Shown here: piece after piece, positions 19,260 through 30,675 of the stretch | Position numbering within the stretch: position 1 is the first letter of the stretch | Layout: each line of letters starts with the position of its first letter | The notes under the pieces: generated by a model | Seen by the model: the letters and a program-made list of their open reading frames with translations, nothing else | The model's database searches: none | Told to the model about the DNA's origin: nothing | Assembly: GCA_012959665.1 (NCBI GenBank) | Contig: DUCT01000187.1 | Location: 27,598 to 76,448, forward strand | DNA from: Myxococcales bacterium | GTDB lineage: Bacteria > Myxococcota_A > UBA9160 > UBA4427 | DNA: 48,851 nt | Reading direction: 5' to 3' | Program-made: the position numbers and the translations under genes

Positions 19260-21089
19260 TTGGGTCTCATCCCTGAAACAACAATCCAAGAGATACGAGA
19301 CCGAGCCGATATCCTTGGCTTGGTCGGTCGCTACGTAGATCTCAAGCAAGCCGGCCACAACAGTTGGAAGGGTCTCTGTCCCTTCCACGATGAGAAAACC
19401 CCGTCCTTCAACGTCAATCCGGGTCGTCAGGCCTATTACTGCTTTGGTTGCCAGGCCAAGGGCGACGTGCTCAGCTTCCTGGTCGACCATGAGAACCTGA
19501 CGTTTCCCGAAGCCGTGCGAACATTGGCGGCTGATCTCGGCATCGTGATTCCCGAATCAGATTCCGGTGATCGCAGCGATACCGAGAAAATTTTCGCGGC
19601 TCTCGAAGTGGCTCAACAGTGCTACCGCGAAGCCCTGCAGTCGCCCGAGGGACAGATCGCCCGCGAGTATCTCGAGCATCGGGGTTTGGACGCGGAGGTG
19701 ATCGATCGTTTCCAGATCGGGTATGCGCCCGATGCTTGGGACACCGTGGTGCGCGCCCTCGAGAGGGCCAAGGTTCCCGCCGACGTGGGGATGTTATCGG
19801 GCTTGCTCAATGAGCGAGCTTCGGGTGGTCACTACGATCGCTTACGCGGTCGCGTGATCTTTCCGATCCAGGATGTGCGGGGAAGGGTGATCGCGTTCGG
19901 CGGGCGGGCCCTCGGGGCCGATCAGGAACCCAAATACCTCAATACGCCCGAAACGCCGGTCTATCACAAGCGCCGCACTTTCTATGGTTTTCCCCACGCC
20001 CTCGAGCCGATTCGCCGGGCCGGCCGCGCCATCGTCTGCGAAGGTTATTTCGATGCAATCGCCCTGGCCCGGGCGGGCGTGGGTGAAGCCGTGGCCACGT
20101 GTGGGACCGCATTGACCTCGGATCATGCCCGGGACCTGAGTCGCCGTACGTCTTCCCTGGGGCTTCTCTTCGACGGTGATTCCGCCGGCAAGAAAGCCAT
20201 GGAACGAGCTCTGGAAATTCTGCTCCCCGCGGGCCTTCGAGTGCGCGCGGTTTCCCTGCCCGATGGTCAGGACCCCGACGATTTTCTGAATGCTCGCGGA
20301 CCCAAAGATCTGGTCGCCCTGGTGGATCGTGCGCCGGACGCGCTTGAAGTCGTGATTCGTCGCGCGGTGGCCGCTGGTTGTTCGACTCCAGCGGAAAAGT
20401 CCGATGCCGTGCGTCGAGTCGCGCCGCTGGTCGCGTCGATCCCCGATCCGGTGGAGCGCAGTGAGTACGCCCGTCGCCTCGCCCTCTTCGTGAGCGCTGA
20501 CGTGGCTGCGGTGGAGTCGGTGGTCCGATCGGTGAGGGGTGGCAAGAGTATTCCCGCAAATCCCCGGGTGGCCGCCTCCAGCTCAGAGTCCAAGCCGGTC
20601 TCGGGAGACAATTATGCGCCGATCAGCGATTCGGAAGCGCGTCATCTGCGACAGCTGGCCATGATTCTTTCGCGGCACCCCGAGCTGGCGAATGCCGCTC
20701 TCGTTGAGGAGATGCACGAAGCGCTGCCGAATTGTGCCCTCAAGGATCTTGTTTTTGCCTTCGTGGATGCGGGGGCCGAGGGGCATGTGGATGCCGAAGG
20801 GAGGGTCGACATCCTGGCCATGAAGGAACGTGTTTCTTCCGAATTGGCCGCTATGGCCTACGAAGTGGTCATGGACGAAAGCTTCTTTGCGAACGAAACC
20901 CCTGGATGGGAAGTCCTGACGCAGATATTGCGCAGGTTTGTTCTAAGAAAGCTCGATGCCGAACAAAAAATCATCAGACGTCGGCTCGATGATCCCGATG
21001 AGGATCAAGGGAAAGCGGTTGAAGATCTTCAGGCACTGCTGGTTCGCCGGCGAGCGCATGGAGCGACGGGTCTGGATACAGGCCTCTGA
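19260..21089 (+). CDS. dnaG: DNA primase
   Basis: [35 protein letters not shown] zinc-binding domain; [15 protein letters not shown] and [18 protein letters not shown] Toprim motifs. Confidence 0.97.
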   Translation: MGLIPETTIQEIRDRADILGLVGRYVDLKQAGHNSWKGLCPFHDEKTPSFNVNPGRQAYYCFGCQAKGDVLSFLVDHENLTFPEAVRTLAADLGIVIPESDSGDRSDTEKIFAALEVAQQCYREALQSPEGQIAREYLEHRGLDAEVIDRFQIGYAPDAWDTVVRALERAKVPADVGMLSGLLNERASGGHYDRLRGRVIFPIQDVRGRVIAFGGRALGADQEPKYLNTPETPVYHKRRTFYGFPHALEPIRRAGRAIVCEGYFDAIALARAGVGEAVATCGTALTSDHARDLSRRTSSLGLLFDGDSAGKKAMERALEILLPAGLRVRAVSLPDGQDPDDFLNARGPKDLVALVDRAPDALEVVIRRAVAAGCSTPAEKSDAVRRVAPLVASIPDPVERSEYARRLALFVSADVAAVESVVRSVRGGKSIPANPRVAASSSESKPVSGDNYAPISDSEARHLRQLAMILSRHPELANAALVEEMHEALPNCALKDLVFAFVDAGAEGHVDAEGRVDILAMKERVSSELAAMAYEVVMDESFFANETPGWEVLTQILRRFVLRKLDAEQKIIRRRLDDPDEDQGKAVEDLQALLVRRRAHGATGLDTGL

Positions 21090-21156
21090 TTGGCAAGAAG
21101 TAGCAGCGGGCCAAGTGCGCTCGGCACTAAGGAAAGAGAAACGAGGAGATTCCCCC

Positions 21157-22821
<1,665 letters not shown>

Positions 22822-22907
22822 GCCCGCCCTCAGGGGTTTTCCATGGCTCGCTCTTTGAGCGTGGGGTTTGAGGCGGATGCGGGTTCATCCCTTACCTGTC
22901 AAACCCC

Positions 22908-24245
22908 TCAGCAGGGGCCGCCCACGCTTGCGATCCATGCGGCAAAGTCGCCCGGGTAGTCGACCGCAGACTGTCGCTGGGCGATGCGCTTGAGCAGAGC
23001 CTGCCGAGCCTCGGCATCGTTGGCCGGCCCCGCAGCGAGTTCGTCGGCCACACGCTCGGCGACCTCTGCGCCGGGAGGCTCGAGGGCTACTGTGGCGTCG
23101 GGGTCGTCGGAAACCCCGAGAAAGACCTCGACGGCGTCTTGTGAAACAGCGCTCGCATGTTTTCTAGAAGCCACGATATTTCCCTTGCCGGTGACCACGT
23201 TGCCCACCGAGAAAACCGTGGGGTAGGGGGCGAGTCGCCCATAGGTCCAATCCATGAAGTTGAAGAGTTCCCCCTTCATCTCGATGCCCTCGATGGGGTC
23301 GGGAATGCTGCCGATGGAGCTGATGACAACCGGCCCCCGGCGCTCAAAGGTCTCGTCGGTGGTCTTAACCCGGCCGTTTTCGATCTGCGTACGACGAAAG
23401 CGAAGGCCGACCAATTGGCCGCCCTCCTCCAAGAGCCCATCGGGCGCGGCGAGGGGCTCGACCTTCAACTTGAACTTTTCGCTGGCCTTGTTGAGCAGAG
23501 TTCGGCGCGATTTCTTGACCTTCTCGATGCGCTCTGAAGACGCATCGTCGGGGATTGAAACCAGGGGCATATCCTCTTCGCGCCGGCGGTAGTAGATGGT
23601 GCAACCCGCGAGCCCCAGGTCTTCCCAGCTCAAATCGTGGGCAGCAAGGGTTTTCGGAATTCCCTTGACCTCCAGTTCCGTCGTGGAGAGGGCGATACCT
23701 CGCTCGGCGAGGGCGCGCTGGGTGCAAGTCAGGGTGATGATCTTGGCGACATCGATTGAGGCAAGCCCGCCCCCCACGACGATGCTGCCGTCGTGGACGT
23801 CGAAGCGCTCCCCGGAAAAATCGGGATCCTCGGCATGGTTGAAGGCGATGACGAAAGGGTTCTGGTAGACGAGCCCCTTTCCCAGATAACTCCCCGCGCC
23901 GTCGATGGGGAGCGGCCGGTCTTGCCAAGCACCATTCGCCAGAATCACGCTGGCAAATCCCCAATCATTGACGAGTTCGTCAAAGGCGACGTCTCGGCCA
24001 ATCTTTGTCGCCGGAATGAAGTGGACGAGAGGGTGCGAGAGCTTTTCGCGAATCGTCCCGTACTCCTTTTGCCGGAGTTTTTCGTGCCAACGCGGAAGGC
24101 CGTCTTCAATTTTCCCGTACGGGCGGCTGTTCTGTTCAAAGACGGCGACGGTCACACCTCGGTTTGCGAGTCGGTGGGCAATCTCAGCACCTGCGGTCGC
24201 TCCGCCGATGATTGCAACGCAATGGCCGGGAGAGGGATCTGTCAT
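22908..24245 (-). CDS. FAD/NAD(P)-dependent oxidoreductase (adrenodoxin/ferredoxin-NADP reductase-like)
   Basis: VAIIGGATAGAEIAHRLANRGVTVAVFEQN, GKIEDGLPRWH, VVGGGLASIDVAKI; start at MTDPSPG. Confidence 0.82.
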   Translation of the reverse strand: MTDPSPGHCVAIIGGATAGAEIAHRLANRGVTVAVFEQNSRPYGKIEDGLPRWHEKLRQKEYGTIREKLSHPLVHFIPATKIGRDVAFDELVNDWGFASVILANGAWQDRPLPIDGAGSYLGKGLVYQNPFVIAFNHAEDPDFSGERFDVHDGSIVVGGGLASIDVAKIITLTCTQRALAERGIALSTTELEVKGIPKTLAAHDLSWEDLGLAGCTIYYRRREEDMPLVSIPDDASSERIEKVKKSRRTLLNKASEKFKLKVEPLAAPDGLLEEGGQLVGLRFRRTQIENGRVKTTDETFERRGPVVISSIGSIPDPIEGIEMKGELFNFMDWTYGRLAPYPTVFSVGNVVTGKGNIVASRKHASAVSQDAVEVFLGVSDDPDATVALEPPGAEVAERVADELAAGPANDAEARQALLKRIAQRQSAVDYPGDFAAWIASVGGPC

Positions 24246-24375
24246 GCGGCGATTCTTGCAGTTTGTTTGCTTCGCCACAATGATGAGCGCCGGCCCAGGA
24301 GGCTCCGGCGCAGAAAATCCCCCCCCCATTGGCGGCCCTCGGCGGTGGGGCCGGATGCGGTACGCTGAGTTCGGC

Positions 24376-24451
24376 GGGCCCGTAGCTCAGCGGTTAGAGC
24401 AACCGGCTCATAACTGGTTAGTCCTCGGTTCAAATCCGAGCGGGCCCACCA
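24376..24451 (+). tRNA. tRNA with CAU anticodon (elongator Met or lysidine-modified Ile2)
   Basis: GGGCCCG/CGGGCCC acceptor stem, GCTC..GAGC D-arm, ACCGG-CTCATAA-CTGGT anticodon arm, CTCGG-TTCAAAT-CCGAG T-arm, encoded CCA. Confidence 0.95.
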
Positions 24452-24518
24452 CCTTGCTCCGCCGCTCCGATCCCAGGCTGTTCGGCCCGAGCTTCCCGGT
24501 GGAGTCGGCGCCCGGAGG

Positions 24519-25049
24519 CTAGCGCCCGGCCACTCGACGCATGGTGGGCATTTCTAGGGCGGCGAGATCGGCCTTCTGCTCGGCAAGGAAGATCGCGACG
24601 CCGCCGGTGGGCTCAGCCCCGGTGGACTCCCGGAGGCCAGCGGGGCTCCCGGCGTCTGCCTGGTAGCCGCTCCTGACCCGGAGATAGAGGGTTTGCCCGG
24701 GCTGGGCGGTGAATGCGACGCTATTCCATGCGCGCGGGATGATGCCCAACCACCTCAGCCGGGCCTTCAGGACGTGGCGCCCCGGCCCCAGCAGGAGGGA
24801 TAGGTACTCGCCCCTGTGCAGTTCTCCCAGGCTCTGGGCATCGATTTTCAGGTCGACGGCGGGAACGCCCCGAAGGGGTTCGGCCCGGTAGATGTAGACA
24901 AGGGCCTCGCCGGGACCGGGCTCCGTGGCCGGGACGAAGAGGGCGCCTCCGGGGCCGGTTGTCGTGCACCCGAACAGGGTCAGGCCGAGCAGTGCGATGC
25001 TCGCCCGGGCGACTCTCTGCCGGTGCGTGCGATTCTTCGGTCCGGGCAA
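24519..25049 (-). CDS. Putative lipoprotein, DUF2846-like
   Basis: Lipobox-like LTLFGC; ALVYIYRAEPLRG, LGPGRHVLKAR, GQTLYLRV. Confidence 0.65.
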   Translation of the reverse strand: MPGPKNRTHRQRVARASIALLGLTLFGCTTTGPGGALFVPATEPGPGEALVYIYRAEPLRGVPAVDLKIDAQSLGELHRGEYLSLLLGPGRHVLKARLRWLGIIPRAWNSVAFTAQPGQTLYLRVRSGYQADAGSPAGLRESTGAEPTGGVAIFLAEQKADLAALEMPTMRRVAGR

Positions 25050-25205
25050 GTTTCCTCCGTGGAGCGCGCTTGTCAGACTCCGGGGTTGGAACTGAATTCT
25101 GCTGGATTCTAGCGATGTTGCCGATCTGTGCGAGGGATCCGGGAGGGGGTCTCTCTGCTATGCTGGGGAGTTCAAACGCGACGGCACCGGCTGGGCAGAA
25201 TTTCC

Positions 25206-26288
25206 ATGAAAAATAACAAGGATCGCTACTGGGATTGCCTCGATCAGGCGATGGAAGCCTCCCACGGCGGCCGAATCGAAGAGGCCCTGGCGTGGCTGGA
25301 AGAGGCCCTCAAGGCGAACCCCGGAGGCGCAGAGGCGCACAACGGCCGGGGCGAAATTCTCTGGGATGAGGGACGCGTCGAAGAATCGCTCTACGAGTTT
25401 GAGCGCGCGATTGCCACCGATCCAAAGTTCGGGACCGCGCATCTCAATCGCATCGAACTTCTAGTCGAAGAGGTCGGTGAATTCGAAACCGCCCTAGAGG
25501 CCTGTGACGATCTGCTGGCCGGTCTGCCTTCCCGCCCACGCCTGGACCGGCCCTTCCAAGCGGAGCTCTGTTACCTGAAGGCCAAGTCTCTTTTCTATCG
25601 CGACGATCTTGAGGGCGCGGTTTTCTTGATTCGGCGAGCGACGAAATCGGGAGGCGAGCAGCCCACCTACAGCGCATTCGAGGGTCATGTGCTCTTCGAG
25701 ATGGGTGCCTATGCCGAGGCCCGGCGTGTGCTCGAACGGGCCCTTGCCTGTGAGCCCGATTCCCCCCATATCGTTTACAGTCTGGGTCTCGTGCTGGAGC
25801 GCATCGTCGCGTCGGGGAGTGAGGAGTTTTCGACGGGAGCCGTCGCCGCCGCTCGAACGGGTGCAGAAGCCGCTTTTGAACGCGCCCATGCCCTGGACCC
25901 GCTGCAGTTTCCGATCCCGGTTTCTGTGAGTACGAAATTTTTTGAAGAGGCCATCGCCGAGGCCTTGGATAATCTACCGCGCTCGATTCGGGAATATGTC
26001 GCAAACGTGCCGATTCTCATCGAGGATTTCCCGACTCTGGACCGGGTGGTGGGGGAACGTCTTTCGCCCCAACTACTGGGTCTCTTTGTCGGGATTCCGC
26101 GCACCCAGGCGGCCGCGACGGAGCAGGTGCCCGATCTCGATCAGATCCTGCTCTTCAAGGGCAATCTCGAAAAGATCTGCCGAGACCGCGAGGAGTTGAT
26201 CGAACAGATCCAGATAACGGTTCGGCACGAGATAGGCCACTACCTGGGCCTTGACGAAAACGATCTCGAGCGGCTGGGCCTGGCCTGA
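25206..26288 (+). CDS. TPR-domain protein with C-terminal zincin-like metallopeptidase domain (TTHA0227/PF06262-like)
   Basis: TPR-like repeats; C-term DNLPRSIREYVANVPILIEDFP...LLGLFVGIP...ILLFKGNLEKICRDREELIEQIQITVRHEIGHYLGLDENDLERLG with HExxH. Confidence 0.82.
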   Translation: MKNNKDRYWDCLDQAMEASHGGRIEEALAWLEEALKANPGGAEAHNGRGEILWDEGRVEESLYEFERAIATDPKFGTAHLNRIELLVEEVGEFETALEACDDLLAGLPSRPRLDRPFQAELCYLKAKSLFYRDDLEGAVFLIRRATKSGGEQPTYSAFEGHVLFEMGAYAEARRVLERALACEPDSPHIVYSLGLVLERIVASGSEEFSTGAVAAARTGAEAAFERAHALDPLQFPIPVSVSTKFFEEAIAEALDNLPRSIREYVANVPILIEDFPTLDRVVGERLSPQLLGLFVGIPRTQAAATEQVPDLDQILLFKGNLEKICRDREELIEQIQITVRHEIGHYLGLDENDLERLGLA

Positions 26289-26334
26289 AAGCGCTTGCCA
26301 CGGATGCGCCCGCGCCGAGCGCCCGGCTTCCGTG

Positions 26335-26444
26335 CCTTCGCTCCCATAGCTTCACCGTCGCGCCTATACCTTCGCGCCTATACCGTCGCTCCTATACCTT
26401 CGGTCCTATCCTATACCTTCACCTTCGCTCCTATACCCCCGCTC
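26335..26444. repeat. Degenerate 14-nt tandem repeats (cc[gt]tcg[cg][gt]cctata)
   Basis: Units at 26355-26368, 26369-26382, 26383-26396; expanded or degenerate copies to about 26444; flanking copy at 26335-26348. Confidence 0.85.
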
Positions 26445-26512
26445 CGGCGGGTCTCCGGCGGTGCCGGTTCGGTGAAAGTCCGGTTCCCGCGTATTGGGGC
26501 TAGGCTGTCGGG

Positions 26513-27982
26513 GTGAGCGAACCCCCCCTGACTTTCTCGGGCAGCCCCGCCATCTTGATCGAGCGCCTAATCGCCGTGGTGGGTGAGGATCACTGTCTCT
26601 CCCGGCCCGAGGAACTTTTCACCTACGGCTGCGATGGCCTGACTCTGGATGCTCATCGGCCCAGCGTCGTGGTTCTGCCAAAGAGCAGCCAAGAGGTGGC
26701 CGCCGCGGTGGCGATCTGCCGGGAACTGGGCTGCCCCTTTGTGCCCCGGGGCGCGGGGACCGGGCTTTCCGGGGGGGCGACGCCGCTTTTTGGGGCGGTG
26801 GTGATTTGCTGCTCGCGCATGGGGGAGATCCTCGAGATCGATGCCGAAAACCGAATTGCCGTGGTGCAGCCCGGTGTCGTCAACGCCCATCTCTCCCGAG
26901 CCGTGGCGGACCTGGGTTTGTTCTACGCCCCCGACCCCTCCAGCCAGCAGGCGTGCACGATCGGCGGCAACGTGGCCGAAAATTCCGGCGGTCCCCACAC
27001 GCTCAAGTATGGAACGACCACGAATCATGTTCTGGCGGTGGAGATGGTTCTTCCCGATGCCTCCACGGTTCGGCTCGGATCGCCCACGGGATTTTCCCCG
27101 GGCTACGACTTGGTGGGCGCGGTGGTCGGGAGCGAAGGAACCCTGGGCATCGTGACGGAGATCACGGTTCGATTGATGGCCATCCCCGAAGCGGTGGAGA
27201 CGATCCTGGCCATCTTTGACGATGTCCCCTCGGCCTGCCGTCTTGTTGGGGGAATCATTCGGAGCGGTATGGTTCCCGCGGCCCTCGAGGTTGTCGACCA
27301 ACGCACGATCCGTGCCGTGGAGGCGAGTGTCTACGCCGCGGGGCTACCCACCGAGGCTGGGGCCGTTCTGATCATCGAACTCGATGGCGCGGCCTGCGAG
27401 ATGGAGGGTCAGCTCGCCCGGATCCGCGCGCTTGCCGAGAACGAAGGTGTGCGCGATCTCCGGATCGCGGAGAATGCTGAGGAGCGAACTCTTTTCTGGC
27501 GCGCTCGCAAGGGAGCCTTCGGAGCTATGGGGCGTCTGGCGCCGGATCTCTACGTGCACGACGCAGTGGTTCCCCGGGCCAGCCTTCCCGAGGTGCTCGA
27601 GGAAATCTGCGCCATCGGGGATCGCTATTCGCTGAAGCTCTCCAATGTCTTTCATGCGGGGGACGGAAACCTGCACCCCAATATTTCATTTGACCGTCGG
27701 GATCCCGACGAACTGGCTCGGGTTCTCGCTGCGGGCCGAGAGATGCTCGAACTCTGTGTCCGCGTCGGTGGCGTGCTGACCGGAGAGCACGGCGTGGGGA
27801 CCGAGAAGCGTGACTATATGGGTATGCTCTTTTCCCCGGATGACCTCGATGCCATGCGGCGATTGCGCGATGCCTTCAATCCCGATGGCCTGTGCAATCC
27901 CGGCAAGCTGATTCCCACGACCCGAGCCTGCATGGAATCGAATCCCAAGGCTCGGGGTTACGATGAGGTTCCCCTGGAATGA
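26513..27982 (+). CDS. glcD: Glycolate oxidase FAD-linked subunit
   Basis: PFVPRGAGTGLSGGATP, PDPSSQQACTIGGNVAENSGGPHTLKYGTT, NVFHAGDGNLHPNISFD, GGVLTGEHGVGTEK. Confidence 0.93.
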   Translation: MSEPPLTFSGSPAILIERLIAVVGEDHCLSRPEELFTYGCDGLTLDAHRPSVVVLPKSSQEVAAAVAICRELGCPFVPRGAGTGLSGGATPLFGAVVICCSRMGEILEIDAENRIAVVQPGVVNAHLSRAVADLGLFYAPDPSSQQACTIGGNVAENSGGPHTLKYGTTTNHVLAVEMVLPDASTVRLGSPTGFSPGYDLVGAVVGSEGTLGIVTEITVRLMAIPEAVETILAIFDDVPSACRLVGGIIRSGMVPAALEVVDQRTIRAVEASVYAAGLPTEAGAVLIIELDGAACEMEGQLARIRALAENEGVRDLRIAENAEERTLFWRARKGAFGAMGRLAPDLYVHDAVVPRASLPEVLEEICAIGDRYSLKLSNVFHAGDGNLHPNISFDRRDPDELARVLAAGREMLELCVRVGGVLTGEHGVGTEKRDYMGMLFSPDDLDAMRRLRDAFNPDGLCNPGKLIPTTRACMESNPKARGYDEVPLE

Positions 27983-29247
27983 GCGAAGAAGTGGCCCCGG
28001 GAACAATCGATGGCCTGCGAGCCGTGGTGGCCGATGGTGTTCGATTGCTGGACCCGCCCGAGAGAACGGGCGGAAGTCGCTTGCTGGCCCGGGTGGAGCC
28101 GTCGAGCGGCGAAGAATTGGCCGAGTGTCTCGGCGTTTTTGCCCGCTGCCGGGAACCCGTGCTCGTGACCGGGGCGGGAACGCAGTTGGACCTTGGCAAT
28201 CCGGCCCGGGGCGTCTCCGTCGCGCTTTCGTGCCGCCGATTGAGGGGGATCGTGGAACTCGATGCCGCCGATGGGGTCGTGCAAGTCTCGGCCGGGACGC
28301 CCTTGGCCGAGCTTGACCGCGAGGTCGAGGCTCAGGGTTGGCTGCTTCCCCTGGATCCCCCCAACCGCGGGGGCACCGTGGGGGGGGCGTTGGCCACCGC
28401 CACCTGCGGCCCGCGCCAGCGCGGGTTTGGACCGGTTCGCGATGCAGTCCTCGGAATGGACACCGTGATGGCCTCGGGTGCGCGGACCCGATGCGGAGCC
28501 CGGGTGGTGAAGAATGTGACGGGCTACGACCTGGCGAAGCTCTATGTGGGCTCCCTGGGAACCTTGGCCGTCATGGAGAAGGTGTGGCTGCGCCTCAAAC
28601 CGATTCCCGCATCGATCCGGGTGCTGGAGGTCGATCCACTGGACGCTCAGGAAGCGTTCGGATTGGCGGTCGCCGCCGGGCGCAGGGGTTCTGCCCGGGC
28701 GGTGGCGCTGGTGGGACCCGAACCGGGGACCCAAGAAAAAAACTCCGACCCCTGGCGGCTTGTGGCCGAATTTGCCGGTGAGGCAGCGGCCACCGACGCC
28801 GATGCAAACTGGCTCGCTGCCGGCCGGCCGGCAAAGGCGGGCAGCGAGGCGAGTATCGAGGCGGTTCGTGTACTTCAGGGTGAGCGCAGGCCGATGGGTC
28901 TGAAGGCGCGGATGCATCTTTTGCCGGGGGCATTGGCGGCGGCTTGCGTTCACTTGCAAGCCTACGGCGCTCGGGTCCTTGCCTACCCCGAACCAGGCGT
29001 TGTTCACGCGAGCTTCGAGCCCAGGGGCGAGTCCACACCCGATTGGTTGCCCGGAGTCCTCGGGAGGCTCGAGGAAATTAGCGTGGCCGGGGGCGGCCAG
29101 TGGGTGGTCGAAGCCCTGCCCGAGGAGGCCCGAGCCGATTGGGATGTATTCCCGGGGGCGTCGGGGTTGGCGCTGATGCGTTCCATAAAAGAGCGGTTCG
29201 ACCCGGATGCGATCCTGAATCCCGGTCGCTTCGCTGGGCGGATTTGA
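27979..29247 (+). CDS. glcE: Glycolate oxidase FAD-binding subunit
   Basis: VQVSAGTPLAELDREVEAQGWLLPLDPPNRGGTVGGALATATCGPRQRGFGPVRD; between glcD and glcF. Confidence 0.92.
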   Translation: MSEEVAPGTIDGLRAVVADGVRLLDPPERTGGSRLLARVEPSSGEELAECLGVFARCREPVLVTGAGTQLDLGNPARGVSVALSCRRLRGIVELDAADGVVQVSAGTPLAELDREVEAQGWLLPLDPPNRGGTVGGALATATCGPRQRGFGPVRDAVLGMDTVMASGARTRCGARVVKNVTGYDLAKLYVGSLGTLAVMEKVWLRLKPIPASIRVLEVDPLDAQEAFGLAVAAGRRGSARAVALVGPEPGTQEKNSDPWRLVAEFAGEAAATDADANWLAAGRPAKAGSEASIEAVRVLQGERRPMGLKARMHLLPGALAAACVHLQAYGARVLAYPEPGVVHASFEPRGESTPDWLPGVLGRLEEISVAGGGQWVVEALPEEARADWDVFPGASGLALMRSIKERFDPDAILNPGRFAGRI

Positions 29248-29248
29248 C

Positions 29249-30535
29249 ATGAGCGAAACCTCGCCCCTCTTCGATCTGGACCCGAGTCTTCTCGATGACA
29301 GCCTCGACTGTGTGCATTGCGGGCTCTGTCTGAGTGCTTGCCCCACGTACCGGATCACCGGGCGCGAAAACAGTTCGCCCCGGGGTCGCATCTACCTGAT
29401 CCGGGGCGCCGCCGAGGGCAAGATCGAATTGGGGGGTGTGGTCGCCGAGGAACTCGGCTTGTGTCTGGGCTGCCGAGCCTGTGAGAGCGAATGCCCTTCG
29501 GGAGTTGAGTACGGAGCCATGCTGGAAAAGGGCCGGGCGGCGATTGCCGATGCCGGTCTGCGAAAGGGTTGGGCCTATCGTCTCGAGGGCTTTGCCCTGC
29601 GCCGGATTGTGGCTTTCCCCCGAAGGCTGCACGCGGCGTTTTCCCTGCTCGGGCTTGCCCAGCGATTGGGCATGGACCGCGTCGCAGGCCTGCTTCTTCC
29701 CTTTGTCGATTACGCGCGTGGGCTTTTGCCGCGGGTTCCTCGGGCGGCGGCTCGTCGCAGGCTGCCCGCCTTTACGCCGGCTCAAGGCGAGCGCCGAGGT
29801 CGAGTGGCTCTGCTCGAGGGCTGCGTGATGGCCGAACTCTTCGGCGATGTGAATCGCGCTACGGTGCGTGTGCTCGCGCGCAACGGCTACGACGTCGTGG
29901 TGCCCGAGGGTCAGGGGTGCTGCGGTGCCCTGCATGCCCACGCCGGCGATCTCTCTACATCCCGGCGACTGGCCACGAAGAACGTCGAAGCCTTCGCGCT
30001 GCCGGGGGGTGAGCCCGTGGACGCGGTGGTGAGCAACTCGGCGGGCTGCGGCGCTGCGCTGGGGGAAACCGATCAGTGGTTGCCCGGCCGGGGGGAGGAA
30101 TTGGCGAGGCAAGCGCGGGATGTCTGCGAATGGCTCGATGAGGTGGGCTTGCGCGCGCCTTCCGGGTCCCTCGCGGCCCGGGTCTGCTACGACGATCCCT
30201 GTCATCTCGTTCACGCCCAGGGAATTTCGTCCGCGCCGCGTCGTCTTTTGAGCGCGATCCCCGGTCTCGAACTGGTGGCGCACGCCGACGCTGAGAGCTG
30301 TTGTGGCGCAGCGGGTACGTACAATCTCCTGCAACGAGAAATGTCCCAGCGGGTCCTGGAGCCCAAGCTGGACGCACTGGCCGCGGCGGACCCCGATTGG
30401 ATCGCCACTGGAAATCCCGGTTGCATGCTGCAAATCGAGGCCGGCGTTCGGGCGCGGGGTATGGCTGCCCGAGTAGTGCATCCGGTGGAGTTGCTCGACC
30501 GCGCTTACGCGGGGAGCGCCCCCGGCGAAAGCTGA
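29249..30535 (+). CDS. glcF: Glycolate oxidase iron-sulfur subunit
   Basis: DCVHCGLCLSACPTY, CLGCRACESECPSGVEYG, EGCVMAELF, CCGALHAHAG, CCGAAGTYNL. Confidence 0.94.
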   Translation: MSETSPLFDLDPSLLDDSLDCVHCGLCLSACPTYRITGRENSSPRGRIYLIRGAAEGKIELGGVVAEELGLCLGCRACESECPSGVEYGAMLEKGRAAIADAGLRKGWAYRLEGFALRRIVAFPRRLHAAFSLLGLAQRLGMDRVAGLLLPFVDYARGLLPRVPRAAARRRLPAFTPAQGERRGRVALLEGCVMAELFGDVNRATVRVLARNGYDVVVPEGQGCCGALHAHAGDLSTSRRLATKNVEAFALPGGEPVDAVVSNSAGCGAALGETDQWLPGRGEELARQARDVCEWLDEVGLRAPSGSLAARVCYDDPCHLVHAQGISSAPRRLLSAIPGLELVAHADAESCCGAAGTYNLLQREMSQRVLEPKLDALAAADPDWIATGNPGCMLQIEAGVRARGMAARVVHPVELLDRAYAGSAPGES

Positions 30536-30553
30536 ATTTTAGTGCTTTGAACC

Positions 30554-30651
30554 ACGGGCTCATCGATACGGGCTCATCAATACGGGCTCATCGATATGAG
30601 CGCATTGATACGAGCTCATCGACACGAGCTCATCGACACGAGCTCACTGCA
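30554..30651. repeat. Tandem array of seven 14-nt units (acgggctcatcgat / atgagcgcattgat / acgagctcatcgac) between convergent genes
   Basis: Units start at 30554, 30568, 30582, 30596, 30610, 30624 and 30638. Confidence 0.92.
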
Positions 30652-30675
30652 GGCTAACCGGTGCCCCTCGAGGCT

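Noticed and set aside
22822-22907. rpoD intrinsic terminator
   Set aside because: Inverted repeats such as AGGGGTTT/AAACCCCT exist between the convergent genes, but the spacer is long and there is no clear T-tract; not strong enough to call.
27958-30481. Two large minus-strand ORFs (27958-29391 and 29078-30481)
   Set aside because: Antisense to glcE/glcF, whose motifs are unambiguous.
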